DNA of 64,000 nt from Mycolicibacterium iranicum. GTDB lineage: Bacteria; Actinomycetota; Actinomycetes; Mycobacteriales; Mycobacteriaceae. The position numbers and the translations under genes are program-made. The stretch is from contig NZ_LQPC01000043.1 of the NCBI RefSeq assembly GCF_002101705.1, positions 37,135-101,134 of the forward strand, in the 5' to 3' direction. The notes under the pieces are model-generated. The model ran no database searches, was not told where the DNA came from, and saw nothing but the letters and a program-made list of their open reading frames with translations. Positions 8,097 through 16,697 of this stretch are shown one piece after another. Each line of letters begins with the position of its first letter. The stretch's first letter is position 1.

Positions 8097-10424
8097 TTAC
8101 GCCCGCTCCAGCCGGATCACGATGGCCTTCGACACCGGCGTGTTCGACTTTGTTGCGGTGTGATCAAGGGGGACAAGGGGATTGGTCTCAGGGTAGTACG
8201 CCGCAGCGTTGCCCGATGGTGTCGAATATGCGATGACGGCGAAGTCTTTGGCCCGCCGCTCCTGTAGATGGCCCTCGGCGTCGGTGAACTCCGACACAAT
8301 GTCCACGCGGTCACCGTCGGACAGCCCGAAGCTCTCCAGGTCGGCGGGGTTGACGAACACCACCCGTCGTCCGCCTCTGACGCCGCGGTAGCGGTCGTCG
8401 AGCCCGTAGATGGTGGTGTTGTATTGATCGTGGCTGCGCAGCGTCTGCAGCACCAGCCTGCCTTCGGGCACCGCAACCCATTCGACCGGATACGTCATGA
8501 AGTTGGCTTTGCCTGTTGCGGTGTGGAATTCGCGGGAGTCGCGTGGTGGGTGCGGCAGCTGGAAGCCGTCGGGGGCGCGCACCTTGCGGTTGTAGTCCCC
8601 ACAGCCCGGGACGACAGCGGCGATGGCGTCCCGGATGGTGTCGTAGTCGGTGTTGAACGTCGCCCACGGCACGGGATGGTCGGCGCCGAACACGGTGCGA
8701 GCAAGCTGACAGATTATCGCCACCTCGCTGCGCACCTGTTCACTCGGCGGATGAAGGCTCCCGCGGGACAGATGCACCATCGACATCGAATCCTCCACGG
8801 AGACCATCTGTTTGCCGCTGGCCTGGATGTCGCGGTCAGTGCGGCCCAACGACGGCAGGATCAGCGCGGTGCGCCCGTGTACGAGGTGGCTGCGATTGAG
8901 TTTCGTCGACACCTGGACCGTCAGCGCGCAGTTGCGAAGGGCAGCTTCGGTCACCTCCGTGTCGGGGGTCGCCGAGGCGAAGTTGCCGCCCATCGCCATG
9001 AACACCTTGGCGTTGCCGTCACGCATCGCGCGAATCGCGCCCACGGTGTCGAGGCCGTGCTCTCGCGGGCTGTGGATACCGAACCTGTCGTCAAGATTTT
9101 TCAGGAAGCGCTCGGGCATCTTCTCCCAGATGCCCATGGTGCGGTCACCCTGCACGTTGGAATGGCCGCGCACCGGACACAGTCCGGCGCCGGGTTTGCC
9201 GATCATGCCGCGCATCAGCAGCACGTTGGTGATTTCGGTGATGGTGGGTACCGCGTGCTTGTGTTGCGTCAACCCCATGGCCCAACACACGACGGTGCGC
9301 TGCGATGACGCCATCATGGCGGCGACGCGGTCGAGTTGCTCTCGGTCGATGCCCGTCGCCTCCAGCACCGTCTCGAGGTCGACGTCGCGGGTGCGGCGTT
9401 CGTAGTCGTCGAAACCCGCGGTGTGGTCGGCGACGAATTCGCGGTCGACCACGCTGCCGGGGTCGCGATCGTCGGCCTCCAGCAACAGCTTGCCCAGCCC
9501 AGCGAACAGCGCCATGTCGCCGCCGAGGCGGAGCTGGACGAACTCGTCGGCGATCGGGACACCGTCGCCGACGACGCCGTGTACTTTCTGGGGGTCTTTG
9601 AAGCGGATCAGACCCGCTTCCGGCAGCGGGTTGATCGCAATGATCTTGGCGCCGTTGGCTTTCGCCTTCTCCAGAATCGACAGCATGCGCGGATGGTTGG
9701 TGCCGGGGTTCTGGCCGGCGATGAGGATGAGATCGGACAGGATCAGGTCCTCGACGGTGACCGACCCCTTGCCGATGCCGATGGAGTCGATCAGCGCGGT
9801 GCCCGACGACTCGTGGCACATGTTGGAGCAGTCGGGAAGGTTGTTGGTGCCCAGGCACCGCACGAACAGCTGATACAGGAACGCGGCCTCGTTGCTCGTG
9901 CGTCCCGACGTGTAGAACACCGCCTCGTTCGGGCTGTCGAGGGCGCGGAGTTCGTCGGCGATCAGGCCGTAGGCGTCGTCCCACGTGATCGGCCGGTAGC
10001 GGTCGTCACCGGCGCGCAGCACCATCGGCTCGGTGAGGCGGCCCTGCTGGGAAAGCCAGTACTCCGGCTGGGCCTGCAGTTCGGCGACGGTGTGCCGCGC
10101 AAAGAACTCGCGGGTGACGACGCGCTTGGTGGCTTCCTCTGCGACGGCCTTGGCGCCGTTTTCGCAGAACTCGGCCAGTTTCCGGCCACCGTGCTCTTCC
10201 GGCCAGGCGCAGCCGGGGCAGTCGAAGCCGTGGCGCTGGTTGAGTTTGGCCAGTGTCGCCGTCGTCCGGAGCAGACCCATCGATTCCAGGCCCCGCTTGA
10301 GCGAGACCATCACCGCCTTGACGCCGGCCGCCTCGTGTTTGCGCTGGGTGACGGTCAGGTTGCGCTCGTCGACATCGGCGTCGATGTCTCGGTCGGGGTG
10401 GCGACGCGTGGGCATGTCCTCCAT
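8097..10424 (-). CDS. FdhF/YdeP-family molybdopterin oxidoreductase
   Basis: A molybdopterin enzyme of about 775 aa in the FdhF/YdeP branch. Family segments include FDCPGCAWPEEHGG near the N-terminus, YTSGRTSNEAAFLYQLF, SNMCHESSGTALIDSIG, GQNPGTNHPRML, MGLTQHKHAVPTI and the C-terminal pterin-binding domain (LRSHDQYNTTIYGLDDRYRG). Members are annotated as formate dehydrogenase alpha-like, but the substrate is mostly untested. The start is uncertain: ATG at 10424 or 10415 (MPTRRHPDRD). An upstream ATG at 10490 gives an unlikely extension. It is followed by its fdhD maturase; mobA, needed for the bis-MGD cofactor, is at 38.7 kb. Confidence 0.87.
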   Translation of the reverse strand: MEDMPTRRHPDRDIDADVDERNLTVTQRKHEAAGVKAVMVSLKRGLESMGLLRTTATLAKLNQRHGFDCPGCAWPEEHGGRKLAEFCENGAKAVAEEATKRVVTREFFARHTVAELQAQPEYWLSQQGRLTEPMVLRAGDDRYRPITWDDAYGLIADELRALDSPNEAVFYTSGRTSNEAAFLYQLFVRCLGTNNLPDCSNMCHESSGTALIDSIGIGKGSVTVEDLILSDLILIAGQNPGTNHPRMLSILEKAKANGAKIIAINPLPEAGLIRFKDPQKVHGVVGDGVPIADEFVQLRLGGDMALFAGLGKLLLEADDRDPGSVVDREFVADHTAGFDDYERRTRDVDLETVLEATGIDREQLDRVAAMMASSQRTVVCWAMGLTQHKHAVPTITEITNVLLMRGMIGKPGAGLCPVRGHSNVQGDRTMGIWEKMPERFLKNLDDRFGIHSPREHGLDTVGAIRAMRDGNAKVFMAMGGNFASATPDTEVTEAALRNCALTVQVSTKLNRSHLVHGRTALILPSLGRTDRDIQASGKQMVSVEDSMSMVHLSRGSLHPPSEQVRSEVAIICQLARTVFGADHPVPWATFNTDYDTIRDAIAAVVPGCGDYNRKVRAPDGFQLPHPPRDSREFHTATGKANFMTYPVEWVAVPEGRLVLQTLRSHDQYNTTIYGLDDRYRGVRGGRRVVFVNPADLESFGLSDGDRVDIVSEFTDAEGHLQERRAKDFAVIAYSTPSGNAAAYYPETNPLVPLDHTATKSNTPVSKAIVIRLERA

Positions 10425-10601
10425 TGTGGTCTGCTGCGCAACCACCGCCCACGACGGCACGATTTGCACCGCGATCGAGCGTGTCTGCACACCGCCGCGC
10501 CGCCGGCGACGTGCATTGACCGCGCGCTCGTCGCCGTCGAGTGCTACCTAACCGTCGCACCGGGTCCCGAAGTGACCTTTGGTAACGCACGCCTTCTGAC
10601 G

Positions 10602-10617
10602 TTGACGCTCGCGTAAC
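10602..10617 (+). promoter_or_regulatory. Candidate GlnR box upstream of glnN
   Basis: TTGAC-GCTCGC-GTAAC matches the actinobacterial GlnR pattern gTnAC-n6-GnAAC (AC-n9-AC spacing) except for the first base. It lies about 85 bases before the glnN start. A second similar half-site pair, GTGAC...GTAAC at about 10572-10586, has one base less spacing. GlnR control of a glutamine synthetase would be expected from nitrogen physiology. This is a match by eye only. Confidence 0.4.
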
Positions 10618-10701
10618 AAGTTCGGCATCGATCCTTCCTAAGGTGGGCCGGTCAACTGTCCGTCGAGCCGGGGCGCGGACACAGCAGTGATAGGAAGTCC
10701 A

Positions 10702-12879
10702 TTGAGCGGTAATGCGGTACGCCTGCAGGCGATCAACAATGTCGAGGCGTATATGCCGCCGGCGATCAGCTTCGATCCGACCGAGGCGCCCGGTGCGATC
10801 TTCGGCTCCAATGTCTTCACCAAGGCCGAGATGCAGCTGCGCCTGCCCAAATCGGTGTACAAGTCCGTGGTGGCGACCATCGAGAAGGGCGCCAAGCTCG
10901 ATCCGGCGATCGCTGATTCCGTCGCCTCGGCGATGAAGGACTGGGCCCTGTCGAAGGGCGCCACGCACTACGCCCACGTCTTCTATCCGATGACGGGTCT
11001 CACGGCGGAGAAGCATGACAGCTTCCTCGAACCGGTCTCCGACGGCGAGACGCTCGCCGAGTTCGCCGGCAAGACGCTGATCCAGGGTGAACCGGACGCC
11101 TCGAGCTTCCCGTCCGGCGGCTTGCGCAGCACGTTCGAGGCCCGCGGATACACCGGGTGGGATGTCACCAGCCCCGCCTACATTCTGGAAAACCCCAACG
11201 GCAACACCCTGTGCATTCCGACGGTGTTCGTGTCGATGACCGGTGAGGCACTCGACTACAAGACCCCGCTGCTGCGCAGCCAGCAGGCGATGGGCGTGCA
11301 CGCCGAGCGGATCCTGACGCTGTTCGGGCACAAGGATCTGCAGAAGGTGGTGTCGTTCTGCGGCCCGGAGCAGGAGTACTTCCTCGTCGACCGGCACTTC
11401 TTTCTGGCCCGCCCCGACCTCGTCAACGCCGGCCGCACCCTCTTCGGGGCCAAGCCGCCCAAGGGTCAGGAGTTCGACGACCACTACTTCGGAGCGGTGC
11501 CCGAGCGCGTCCTCGGCTTCATGATGGACACCGAGCGCGAGCTGTTCAAGCTGGGCATCCCCGCCAAGACCCGGCACAACGAGGTTGCTCCGGCTCAGTT
11601 CGAGGTGGCGCCGATGTTCGAGCGCGCCAACATCGCCTCCGACCACCAGCAGCTGCTGATGACGGTGTTCAAGACGATCGCCAAGAAGCACGGTATGGAA
11701 TGCCTGTTCCATGAAAAGCCGTTCGCCGGCGTCAACGGTTCGGGTAAGCACGTCAACTTCTCGGTGGGCAACGCCGAGCTCGGCTCCCTGCTCGTGCCGG
11801 GTGACACCCCGCACGAGAACGCGCAGTTCCTGGTGTTCTGCGCCGCCATCATCCGCGCCGTGCACAAATTCGCCGGGCTGCTGCGTGTTTCGGTCGCCTC
11901 CGCGACCAACGACCACCGGCTCGGCGCCAACGAGGCGCCACCCGCCATCATCTCGATCTTCCTGGGCGCCCAGTTGGCCGACGTCTTCGAGCAGATCGCC
12001 AAGGGGGCGGCCACGTCGTCAAAAGGCAAGGGCGTCATGCACATCGGCGTCGACACCCTGCCGACGCTGCCGACGGATCCGGGTGATCGCAACCGCACCA
12101 GCCCGTTCGCCTTCACCGGCAACCGTTTCGAGTTCCGTGCTCCCGGCTCGGGGCAGACAGTCGCGGTGCCGATGATCGTCCTGAACACGATCATGGCCGA
12201 TTCGTTCGACTACATGGCGACTGCGCTGGAGAAGGCCATTGCCGACGGCACCGACTTCGACAGCGCCGTGCAGACGCTGCTCACCGAGATCATCACCGAA
12301 CACGGCGCCGTCGTGTTCAACGGCGACGGCTACTCGGAGAACTGGCAGATCGAAGCCGCCGAGCGCGGACTGCCGAACCTCAAAACCACGCTCGACGCGA
12401 TCCCCGAGCTGATCAAGCCCGAGGCCATCGAGGTGTTCGAACGTTACGGCGTGTTCAACGAGCGAGAGTTGCACAGCCGGTACGAGGTTCGGCTGGAACA
12501 GTATGCGCTGACGATCGCGGTCGAGGCGAAGCTGGCGCTGGAGCTGGGCACGACGGTGATCCTGCCGGCCGCGGTCCGCTACCAGACCGAGCTCGCGCAG
12601 AATGTCGGAGCCTTGAAAGCTGCCGGTATCGACGCCGATACCACACTGCTGCAGTCGGTTTCAGCCCCGATCGCCGAACTGACCGTGGCGCTCGCCGCGC
12701 TGAAGGCCGCCTTGTCGGATCACTCCGCGGAATCGGCGCTGGACGAGGCCACGCATGCGCAGAAGGCGCTGCTGCCGGCCATGGAAGCGGTGCGCGCTGC
12801 GGCGGACACGCTGGAATCCGTGGTGGCCGATGATCTGTGGCCGCTACCGACCTATCAGGAGATGCTCTACATCCTGTGA
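10702..12879 (+). CDS. glnN: Type III glutamine synthetase
   Basis: A GSIII enzyme of about 725 aa, much longer than the GSI (GlnA) proteins of 450-480 aa. It makes glutamine from glutamate, ammonia and ATP in the cytoplasm. Recognisable segments are GPEQEYFLVDRHFF (metal-binding Glu), NEVAPAQFEVAPMFE, FAGVNGSGKHVNFSV, RVSVASATNDHRLGANEAPP and SPFAFTGNRFEFRAPGSGQ, all typical of GSIII. I prefer the TTG at 10702 (then SGNAVRLQAINNVEAYMPP) because AGGAAG lies 4-5 bases before it; an in-frame GTG at 10687 adds five residues. A GlnR-like site lies upstream. It adds to the GSI genes such an organism carries elsewhere. Confidence 0.93.
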   Translation: MSGNAVRLQAINNVEAYMPPAISFDPTEAPGAIFGSNVFTKAEMQLRLPKSVYKSVVATIEKGAKLDPAIADSVASAMKDWALSKGATHYAHVFYPMTGLTAEKHDSFLEPVSDGETLAEFAGKTLIQGEPDASSFPSGGLRSTFEARGYTGWDVTSPAYILENPNGNTLCIPTVFVSMTGEALDYKTPLLRSQQAMGVHAERILTLFGHKDLQKVVSFCGPEQEYFLVDRHFFLARPDLVNAGRTLFGAKPPKGQEFDDHYFGAVPERVLGFMMDTERELFKLGIPAKTRHNEVAPAQFEVAPMFERANIASDHQQLLMTVFKTIAKKHGMECLFHEKPFAGVNGSGKHVNFSVGNAELGSLLVPGDTPHENAQFLVFCAAIIRAVHKFAGLLRVSVASATNDHRLGANEAPPAIISIFLGAQLADVFEQIAKGAATSSKGKGVMHIGVDTLPTLPTDPGDRNRTSPFAFTGNRFEFRAPGSGQTVAVPMIVLNTIMADSFDYMATALEKAIADGTDFDSAVQTLLTEIITEHGAVVFNGDGYSENWQIEAAERGLPNLKTTLDAIPELIKPEAIEVFERYGVFNERELHSRYEVRLEQYALTIAVEAKLALELGTTVILPAAVRYQTELAQNVGALKAAGIDADTTLLQSVSAPIAELTVALAALKAALSDHSAESALDEATHAQKALLPAMEAVRAAADTLESVVADDLWPLPTYQEMLYIL

Positions 12880-12899
12880 GTGGGCTAGCGTCGCTCCGT

Positions 12900-12954
12900 G
12901 AGCGCGCGCGTCTGTACGCCGACACCCCGGTATCGCACATACAGGTGCGCGCTC
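12900..12954. repeat. Hairpin repeat, copy A (convergent intergenic)
   Basis: GAGCGCGC (12900-12907) pairs with GCGCGCTC (12947-12954) and CTGT (12912-12915) with ACAG (12941-12944). The left half, GAGCGCGCGCGTCTGTACG followed by GACAC and CCG, is shared with the hairpin at 15106-15150 read on the other strand. It lies between the convergent ends of glnN and the beta-propeller gene and may act as a bidirectional terminator. Confidence 0.5.
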
Positions 12955-12982
12955 TCGCGCCCTACGAGCGTGACGTTCCGGC

Positions 12983-14056
12983 TCAGCCCGGGTCGACCAT
13001 CTGCACCACTCCCGTCGTCACGCCGGCGATGAACAACCGTCCGGTCGTCGGGTCGGCGGCGACGGTGTAGGGGTTCTGCACGGTCGGCACCCGCATCACC
13101 TCACGCGGTGTCTCCTCGGCCATGTCGTAACCGACGACCTCATTCGTCCCCGACGATGCCACCCACAACCGGTCCCGCGTGGCATCGTAGGTGATGCCAT
13201 ACGGCCCACCCGGCTGCGGCACCTCCGCGAGTTGCATTGGGCTGGTGTCGAATACGCGTACCGCATCACCGCGCGTGTCGGCGGCGATCAATCGGCCGTG
13301 CCTGTCTGCGACCAGATGCGTGGGTCCAGACCCGGCGGGGGTCGACCCGACGATGGTCAGGTTTGTCGTGTCGTAGATCGTCAGATCATTCTTGCGGACG
13401 TCAAGCAGGCCCATGCGGTCGCCGACGGGCGCCAACCCCGCCGGCTGCACGCTGTCGGTGAACACCTTGACGACGCGGCCGTCGCGGATCGCGCTGACAG
13501 TGCCGCCGAGCTCGTTGGCGACAAATGTGGTTCCGTCGGGTGCCTGCGACGCGTCGTGAGGCACAGTGCCCGTGATGATCTGCGGCTCCGCGGCTCCGCC
13601 GGGCAACTCGACTCGTACGAGCGCATTGGCGCTTTCCACCGGCACCAGGACCGGGCCGCCGGGTTTGGCGAGTTGCAGGTGACGGACCGCGCCGGGCAGC
13701 GGCGTCCGACCGGTGATGTCGCCGGTGTCCGCATTCATCAGGACGAGTTCGAACGGTTCGCGCGTGGCGACGGCGACGGTGCGGGTGACGGGGTCGACGA
13801 CGATACCTTCGGGTGCGGCCCCAACTCGCACCTGACGTCCCGGAGGTGGCGTCGTCGGCACGGCGGCCCGCTGAGGTTCGGCCGCGCCCGGCAATTCCGC
13901 CACCGGCGGTCGCGTGCCCTCGGTCGGCACGCCCGGCGGGATCAGCCCTGTGGTGGTCGTCGGTGGAGGGCCGGTCGCAGGCACTGTTTCAGCTGGAGGG
14001 TTGCTGCAACCCGCTACTAGCAAGATCGCGGCGGCGACGGCCGCTGGGACACGCAT
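12983..14056 (-). CDS. Beta-propeller surface lipoprotein (YncE/NHL-like)
   Basis: A predicted lipoprotein of 357 aa. The signal peptide MRVPAAVAAAILLVAGCS ends in a lipobox (LVAGC), then comes a Pro/Thr-rich linker (about residues 20-75), then repeated blades of the type VRVFDTSP, GITYDATRDRLWVASSGTNEV and AADPTTGRLFIAG, as in YncE/NHL beta-propellers. I chose the start at 14056 because the lipoprotein signal begins there; the frame extends upstream to 14215 without signal features. Its function is unknown; such proteins act as ligand-binding or protein-interaction scaffolds outside the membrane. Confidence 0.78.
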   Translation of the reverse strand: MRVPAAVAAAILLVAGCSNPPAETVPATGPPPTTTTGLIPPGVPTEGTRPPVAELPGAAEPQRAAVPTTPPPGRQVRVGAAPEGIVVDPVTRTVAVATREPFELVLMNADTGDITGRTPLPGAVRHLQLAKPGGPVLVPVESANALVRVELPGGAAEPQIITGTVPHDASQAPDGTTFVANELGGTVSAIRDGRVVKVFTDSVQPAGLAPVGDRMGLLDVRKNDLTIYDTTNLTIVGSTPAGSGPTHLVADRHGRLIAADTRGDAVRVFDTSPMQLAEVPQPGGPYGITYDATRDRLWVASSGTNEVVGYDMAEETPREVMRVPTVQNPYTVAADPTTGRLFIAGVTTGVVQMVDPG

Positions 14057-14221
14057 TGAGCAGGAGTACCCGCGCCTGCGGACCCGAAGCTGTCCGGCGC
14101 CACTCGTAAGAAATGGCCACCCGGTGGCGTCCGCTTCCGGGAATATGCGGCGGGTCTTGAGCGAGGCCTGACCAGGTTGCCTGCGACGGTATCGCCGGTG
14201 CTGATCGTCGGACAACGCCGT

Positions 14222-15067
14222 CTACAGAACCTTTCGAGCGGTCTCGGCTGCCCTCTGCAGCGCCTCCCCGACCGGCAGCGTGCGGAATGATTCGGACAGG
14301 ATCTCGACTCCCCACGGACCGTCGAATCCCTTGCCCCGCAACACATCCACCAAGCCGCTCAAATCGAAGGATCCTTCACCGCACAGGACACGCCGGTCGA
14401 TGGTGTCTTCGAACAGGGTGCCAACCACCTCGGGCATGGCGTCGTCGAGCTCGACGCCGAAGACGATTCCGTCGAGTAGGGACGTGTCCAGCTCGGTGAG
14501 AGAGGTCTCAGCGCGGAACACATGCCACGCGTCAACCAGCAAACCGACATGGGGATGAGCTACCGCATCGACCAATTCGGCACCCACGGGCACCGTCGCG
14601 AGCCGCGAGAAAGGCATCGTCTCGATCGCGATGCGGGTGCCCAGGCGCGAGGCGTCGTCGGCGAGTTCGCGCAGCGGCGCGACGAGGGACGCCAGATCGA
14701 TGGCGGCGGAGCCATTCTCGGAACCGATTTTGATGAAGGCGGGTTTGAGGACGTCGGCTGCGTCCAGCAGGAGGTCACGGACGTGGTAAGTGTGGCCCGA
14801 TTGGCCGCGAGGAATCGACCACCGCTCGATCAACTCGATCTCGATGTGCGAAAGGCCGTGTTCGGCGGCCATGGCGCCGAGCGCGGCGAACCCGATCGAA
14901 TCGCGGATCGCCATGAGATCGTCTGCAACCAAACCAAACCCCATGAAGCCCGCCTCTGCGATGGCTTTCAGCCGCTCGTGGATCGGGACAGGACTTGTCG
15001 CGGGGGAGCGCATCGGCGACGTGTTGCCTGCGCTGGTCCATGCCGTCGCGATCAACGCGGTGTTCAT
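14222..15067 (-). CDS. Xylose isomerase-like TIM barrel protein
   Basis: A sugar phosphate isomerase/epimerase family (AP endonuclease 2-like TIM barrel) protein, about 281 aa. Supporting motifs are GFMGFGLVADDL, HIEIELIERW with metal-ligand Glu, AIETMPFSR, VGLLVDAWHVFR with Asp and His ligands, and GPWGVEILSE near the end. It begins MNTALIATAWTSAG. The gene follows mmsA of the inositol operon on the same strand but is separated from it by a strong hairpin at 15106-15150, so it may be transcribed less or independently. An inosose or keto-sugar isomerase/dehydratase role is plausible from context only. Confidence 0.78.
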   Translation of the reverse strand: MNTALIATAWTSAGNTSPMRSPATSPVPIHERLKAIAEAGFMGFGLVADDLMAIRDSIGFAALGAMAAEHGLSHIEIELIERWSIPRGQSGHTYHVRDLLLDAADVLKPAFIKIGSENGSAAIDLASLVAPLRELADDASRLGTRIAIETMPFSRLATVPVGAELVDAVAHPHVGLLVDAWHVFRAETSLTELDTSLLDGIVFGVELDDAMPEVVGTLFEDTIDRRVLCGEGSFDLSGLVDVLRGKGFDGPWGVEILSESFRTLPVGEALQRAAETARKVL

Positions 15068-15105
15068 ATGGTTGCTTTCGTGGCCTGCGAGCGTGCGGAA
15101 AATGC

Positions 15106-15150
15106 CACCGCGAGCGGCGTGTCCACGTACAGACACGCGCGCTCGCGGTG
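15106..15150. repeat. Strong hairpin repeat, copy B
   Basis: CACCGCGAGCG (15106-15116) pairs with CGCTCGCGGTG (15140-15150), and GCGTGTC (15117-15123) with GACACGC (15132-15138): 18 base pairs with one bulge. It lies between mmsA and the next gene of the minus strand and shares its core with the hairpin at 12900-12954. It is likely an attenuating terminator or a dispersed palindromic element. Confidence 0.6.
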
Positions 15151-15170
15151 CAGGTGTACTTCCGGGGAAC

Positions 15171-16664
15171 TCAGCCGTTTTGGGGGAAGCCGAGGTTGAT
15201 GCCGCCGTGGCTGGGGTCGAGCCAGCGTGCGGTGATGGCTTTCTGCCTGGTGAAGAAGTGCACGCCGTCCATCCCGTGGGCGTGGCTGTCGCCGAACAGC
15301 GAGGCTTTCCAGCCGCCGAAGCTGAAGTAGGCCATCGGGACCGGGATCGGCACGTTGATGCCGACCATGCCGACCTCGACTTCGTTCTGGAACCGGCGGG
15401 CTGCGCCGCCGTCGTTGGTGAAGATGGCGGTGCCGTTGCCGTAGGGGTTGGAGTTGATGAGTTCCAATGCTTGGTCGTAGGTCTCGACCCGCAGGACCGA
15501 GAGCACGGGGCCGAAGATCTCGTCGGTGTAGACGCTCATCTGGGGGGTGACGTTGTCGAGCAGGGTCGGGCCGAGCCAGAAGCCCTCTGTAGCGCCGTTG
15601 GCTTTCACCGTCCGGCCGTCGACGACGACCTTGGCCCCGTCCTTTTCGCCGGCGTCGATGTAGGAGGCCACCTTGTCGCGGTGGGCCCTGGTGACCAGCG
15701 GCCCCATGTCGGAATCCTTGGTGCCGTCGCCGATTTTGAGCGGGGTGGTCCGTTCGGCGATTTTGGCGACCAGGTCGTCGGCGATGGGTCCCACCGCGAC
15801 GCAGGCGCTGATGGCCATGCACCGCTCACCGGCAGAACCGAATCCGGCGTTGACCATCGCATCGGCGGCCAGGTCCAGGTCGGCATCGGGGAGGATGACG
15901 GCGTGGTTCTTGGCTCCGCCCAACGCCTGAACGCGCTTGCCTGCGGCGGTGCCGGTGGCGTAGACGTACTGAGCGATCGGTGTCGAGCCGACAAAGGACA
16001 CCGACTTGATCCTGGGGTTGGTCAGCAGTTCGTCGACGGCGGTCTTGTCACCCTGGAGGACGTTGAACACGCCGTCGGGCAGTCCGGCTTCTTTCCACAG
16101 CTTGGCCAGCCACAGTGCGGCGCTGGGGTCTTTTTCCGAGGGTTTGAGCACGACGGTGTTGCCGGTGGCGATCGCGATGGGGAAGAACCACATCGGCACC
16201 ATCGCGGGGAAGTTGAAGGGTGAGATGATGCCGACCGGCCCCAGGGGTTGGCGGATCGAGTAGGCGTCGACCTTGGTCGAGGCGTTCTCGGTGAACCCAC
16301 CTTTGAGTAGATGCGGTATTCCGCAGGCGAACTCGACGACTTCCTGGCCGCGGCTGACCTCGCCGAGTGCGTCGGAGACGACCTTGCCGTGCTCGCTGGT
16401 GATGATCTCGGCCAACTCGCCCTTTCGGGCGTTGAGCAGCTCCCGGAAGGCGAACAGGATCTGGGTGCGCTTGGCCAGCGAGCTGTCGCGCCAGGCCGGG
16501 AACGCCGCGGCCGCGGCGTCGATGACCTTCTGTGCGTCCTCGACGCTAGCCAGCGCCACCTGGCCGGTTGTCTCGCCCGTCGCCGGGTTGGTGACCGGGG
16601 CAGTCGAATTCGAGCTGCCGTCGAAAACAGCGTTGTTGACCCAGTGCGAAATCGTGCTCGTCAT
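15171..16664 (-). CDS. mmsA: CoA-acylating methylmalonate-semialdehyde dehydrogenase
   Basis: Aldehyde dehydrogenase superfamily, 497 aa, of the MMSDH/IolA type. It converts malonate semialdehyde from inositol breakdown (or methylmalonate semialdehyde from valine) to acetyl- or propionyl-CoA with NAD and CoA. Hallmarks are SPFNFPAMVPMWFFPIA, the NAD-binding SFVGSTPIAQYVY, and the catalytic Cys in GSAGERCMAIS, a loop diagnostic of MMSDH. As the terminal gene of the iolC-to-iolG run it supplies the last step of the inositol route. Confidence 0.94.
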   Translation of the reverse strand: MTSTISHWVNNAVFDGSSNSTAPVTNPATGETTGQVALASVEDAQKVIDAAAAAFPAWRDSSLAKRTQILFAFRELLNARKGELAEIITSEHGKVVSDALGEVSRGQEVVEFACGIPHLLKGGFTENASTKVDAYSIRQPLGPVGIISPFNFPAMVPMWFFPIAIATGNTVVLKPSEKDPSAALWLAKLWKEAGLPDGVFNVLQGDKTAVDELLTNPRIKSVSFVGSTPIAQYVYATGTAAGKRVQALGGAKNHAVILPDADLDLAADAMVNAGFGSAGERCMAISACVAVGPIADDLVAKIAERTTPLKIGDGTKDSDMGPLVTRAHRDKVASYIDAGEKDGAKVVVDGRTVKANGATEGFWLGPTLLDNVTPQMSVYTDEIFGPVLSVLRVETYDQALELINSNPYGNGTAIFTNDGGAARRFQNEVEVGMVGINVPIPVPMAYFSFGGWKASLFGDSHAHGMDGVHFFTRQKAITARWLDPSHGGINLGFPQNG

Positions 16665-16697
16665 CCGTACTTTTCCTTCTCGCTTGTGGTTGAGGTT

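Noticed and set aside
6190..8163. 657-codon open frame on the plus strand across a glycosyltransferase and fdhD
   Set aside because: It crosses two clear genes of the opposite strand and the gap between them, with no recognisable motif.
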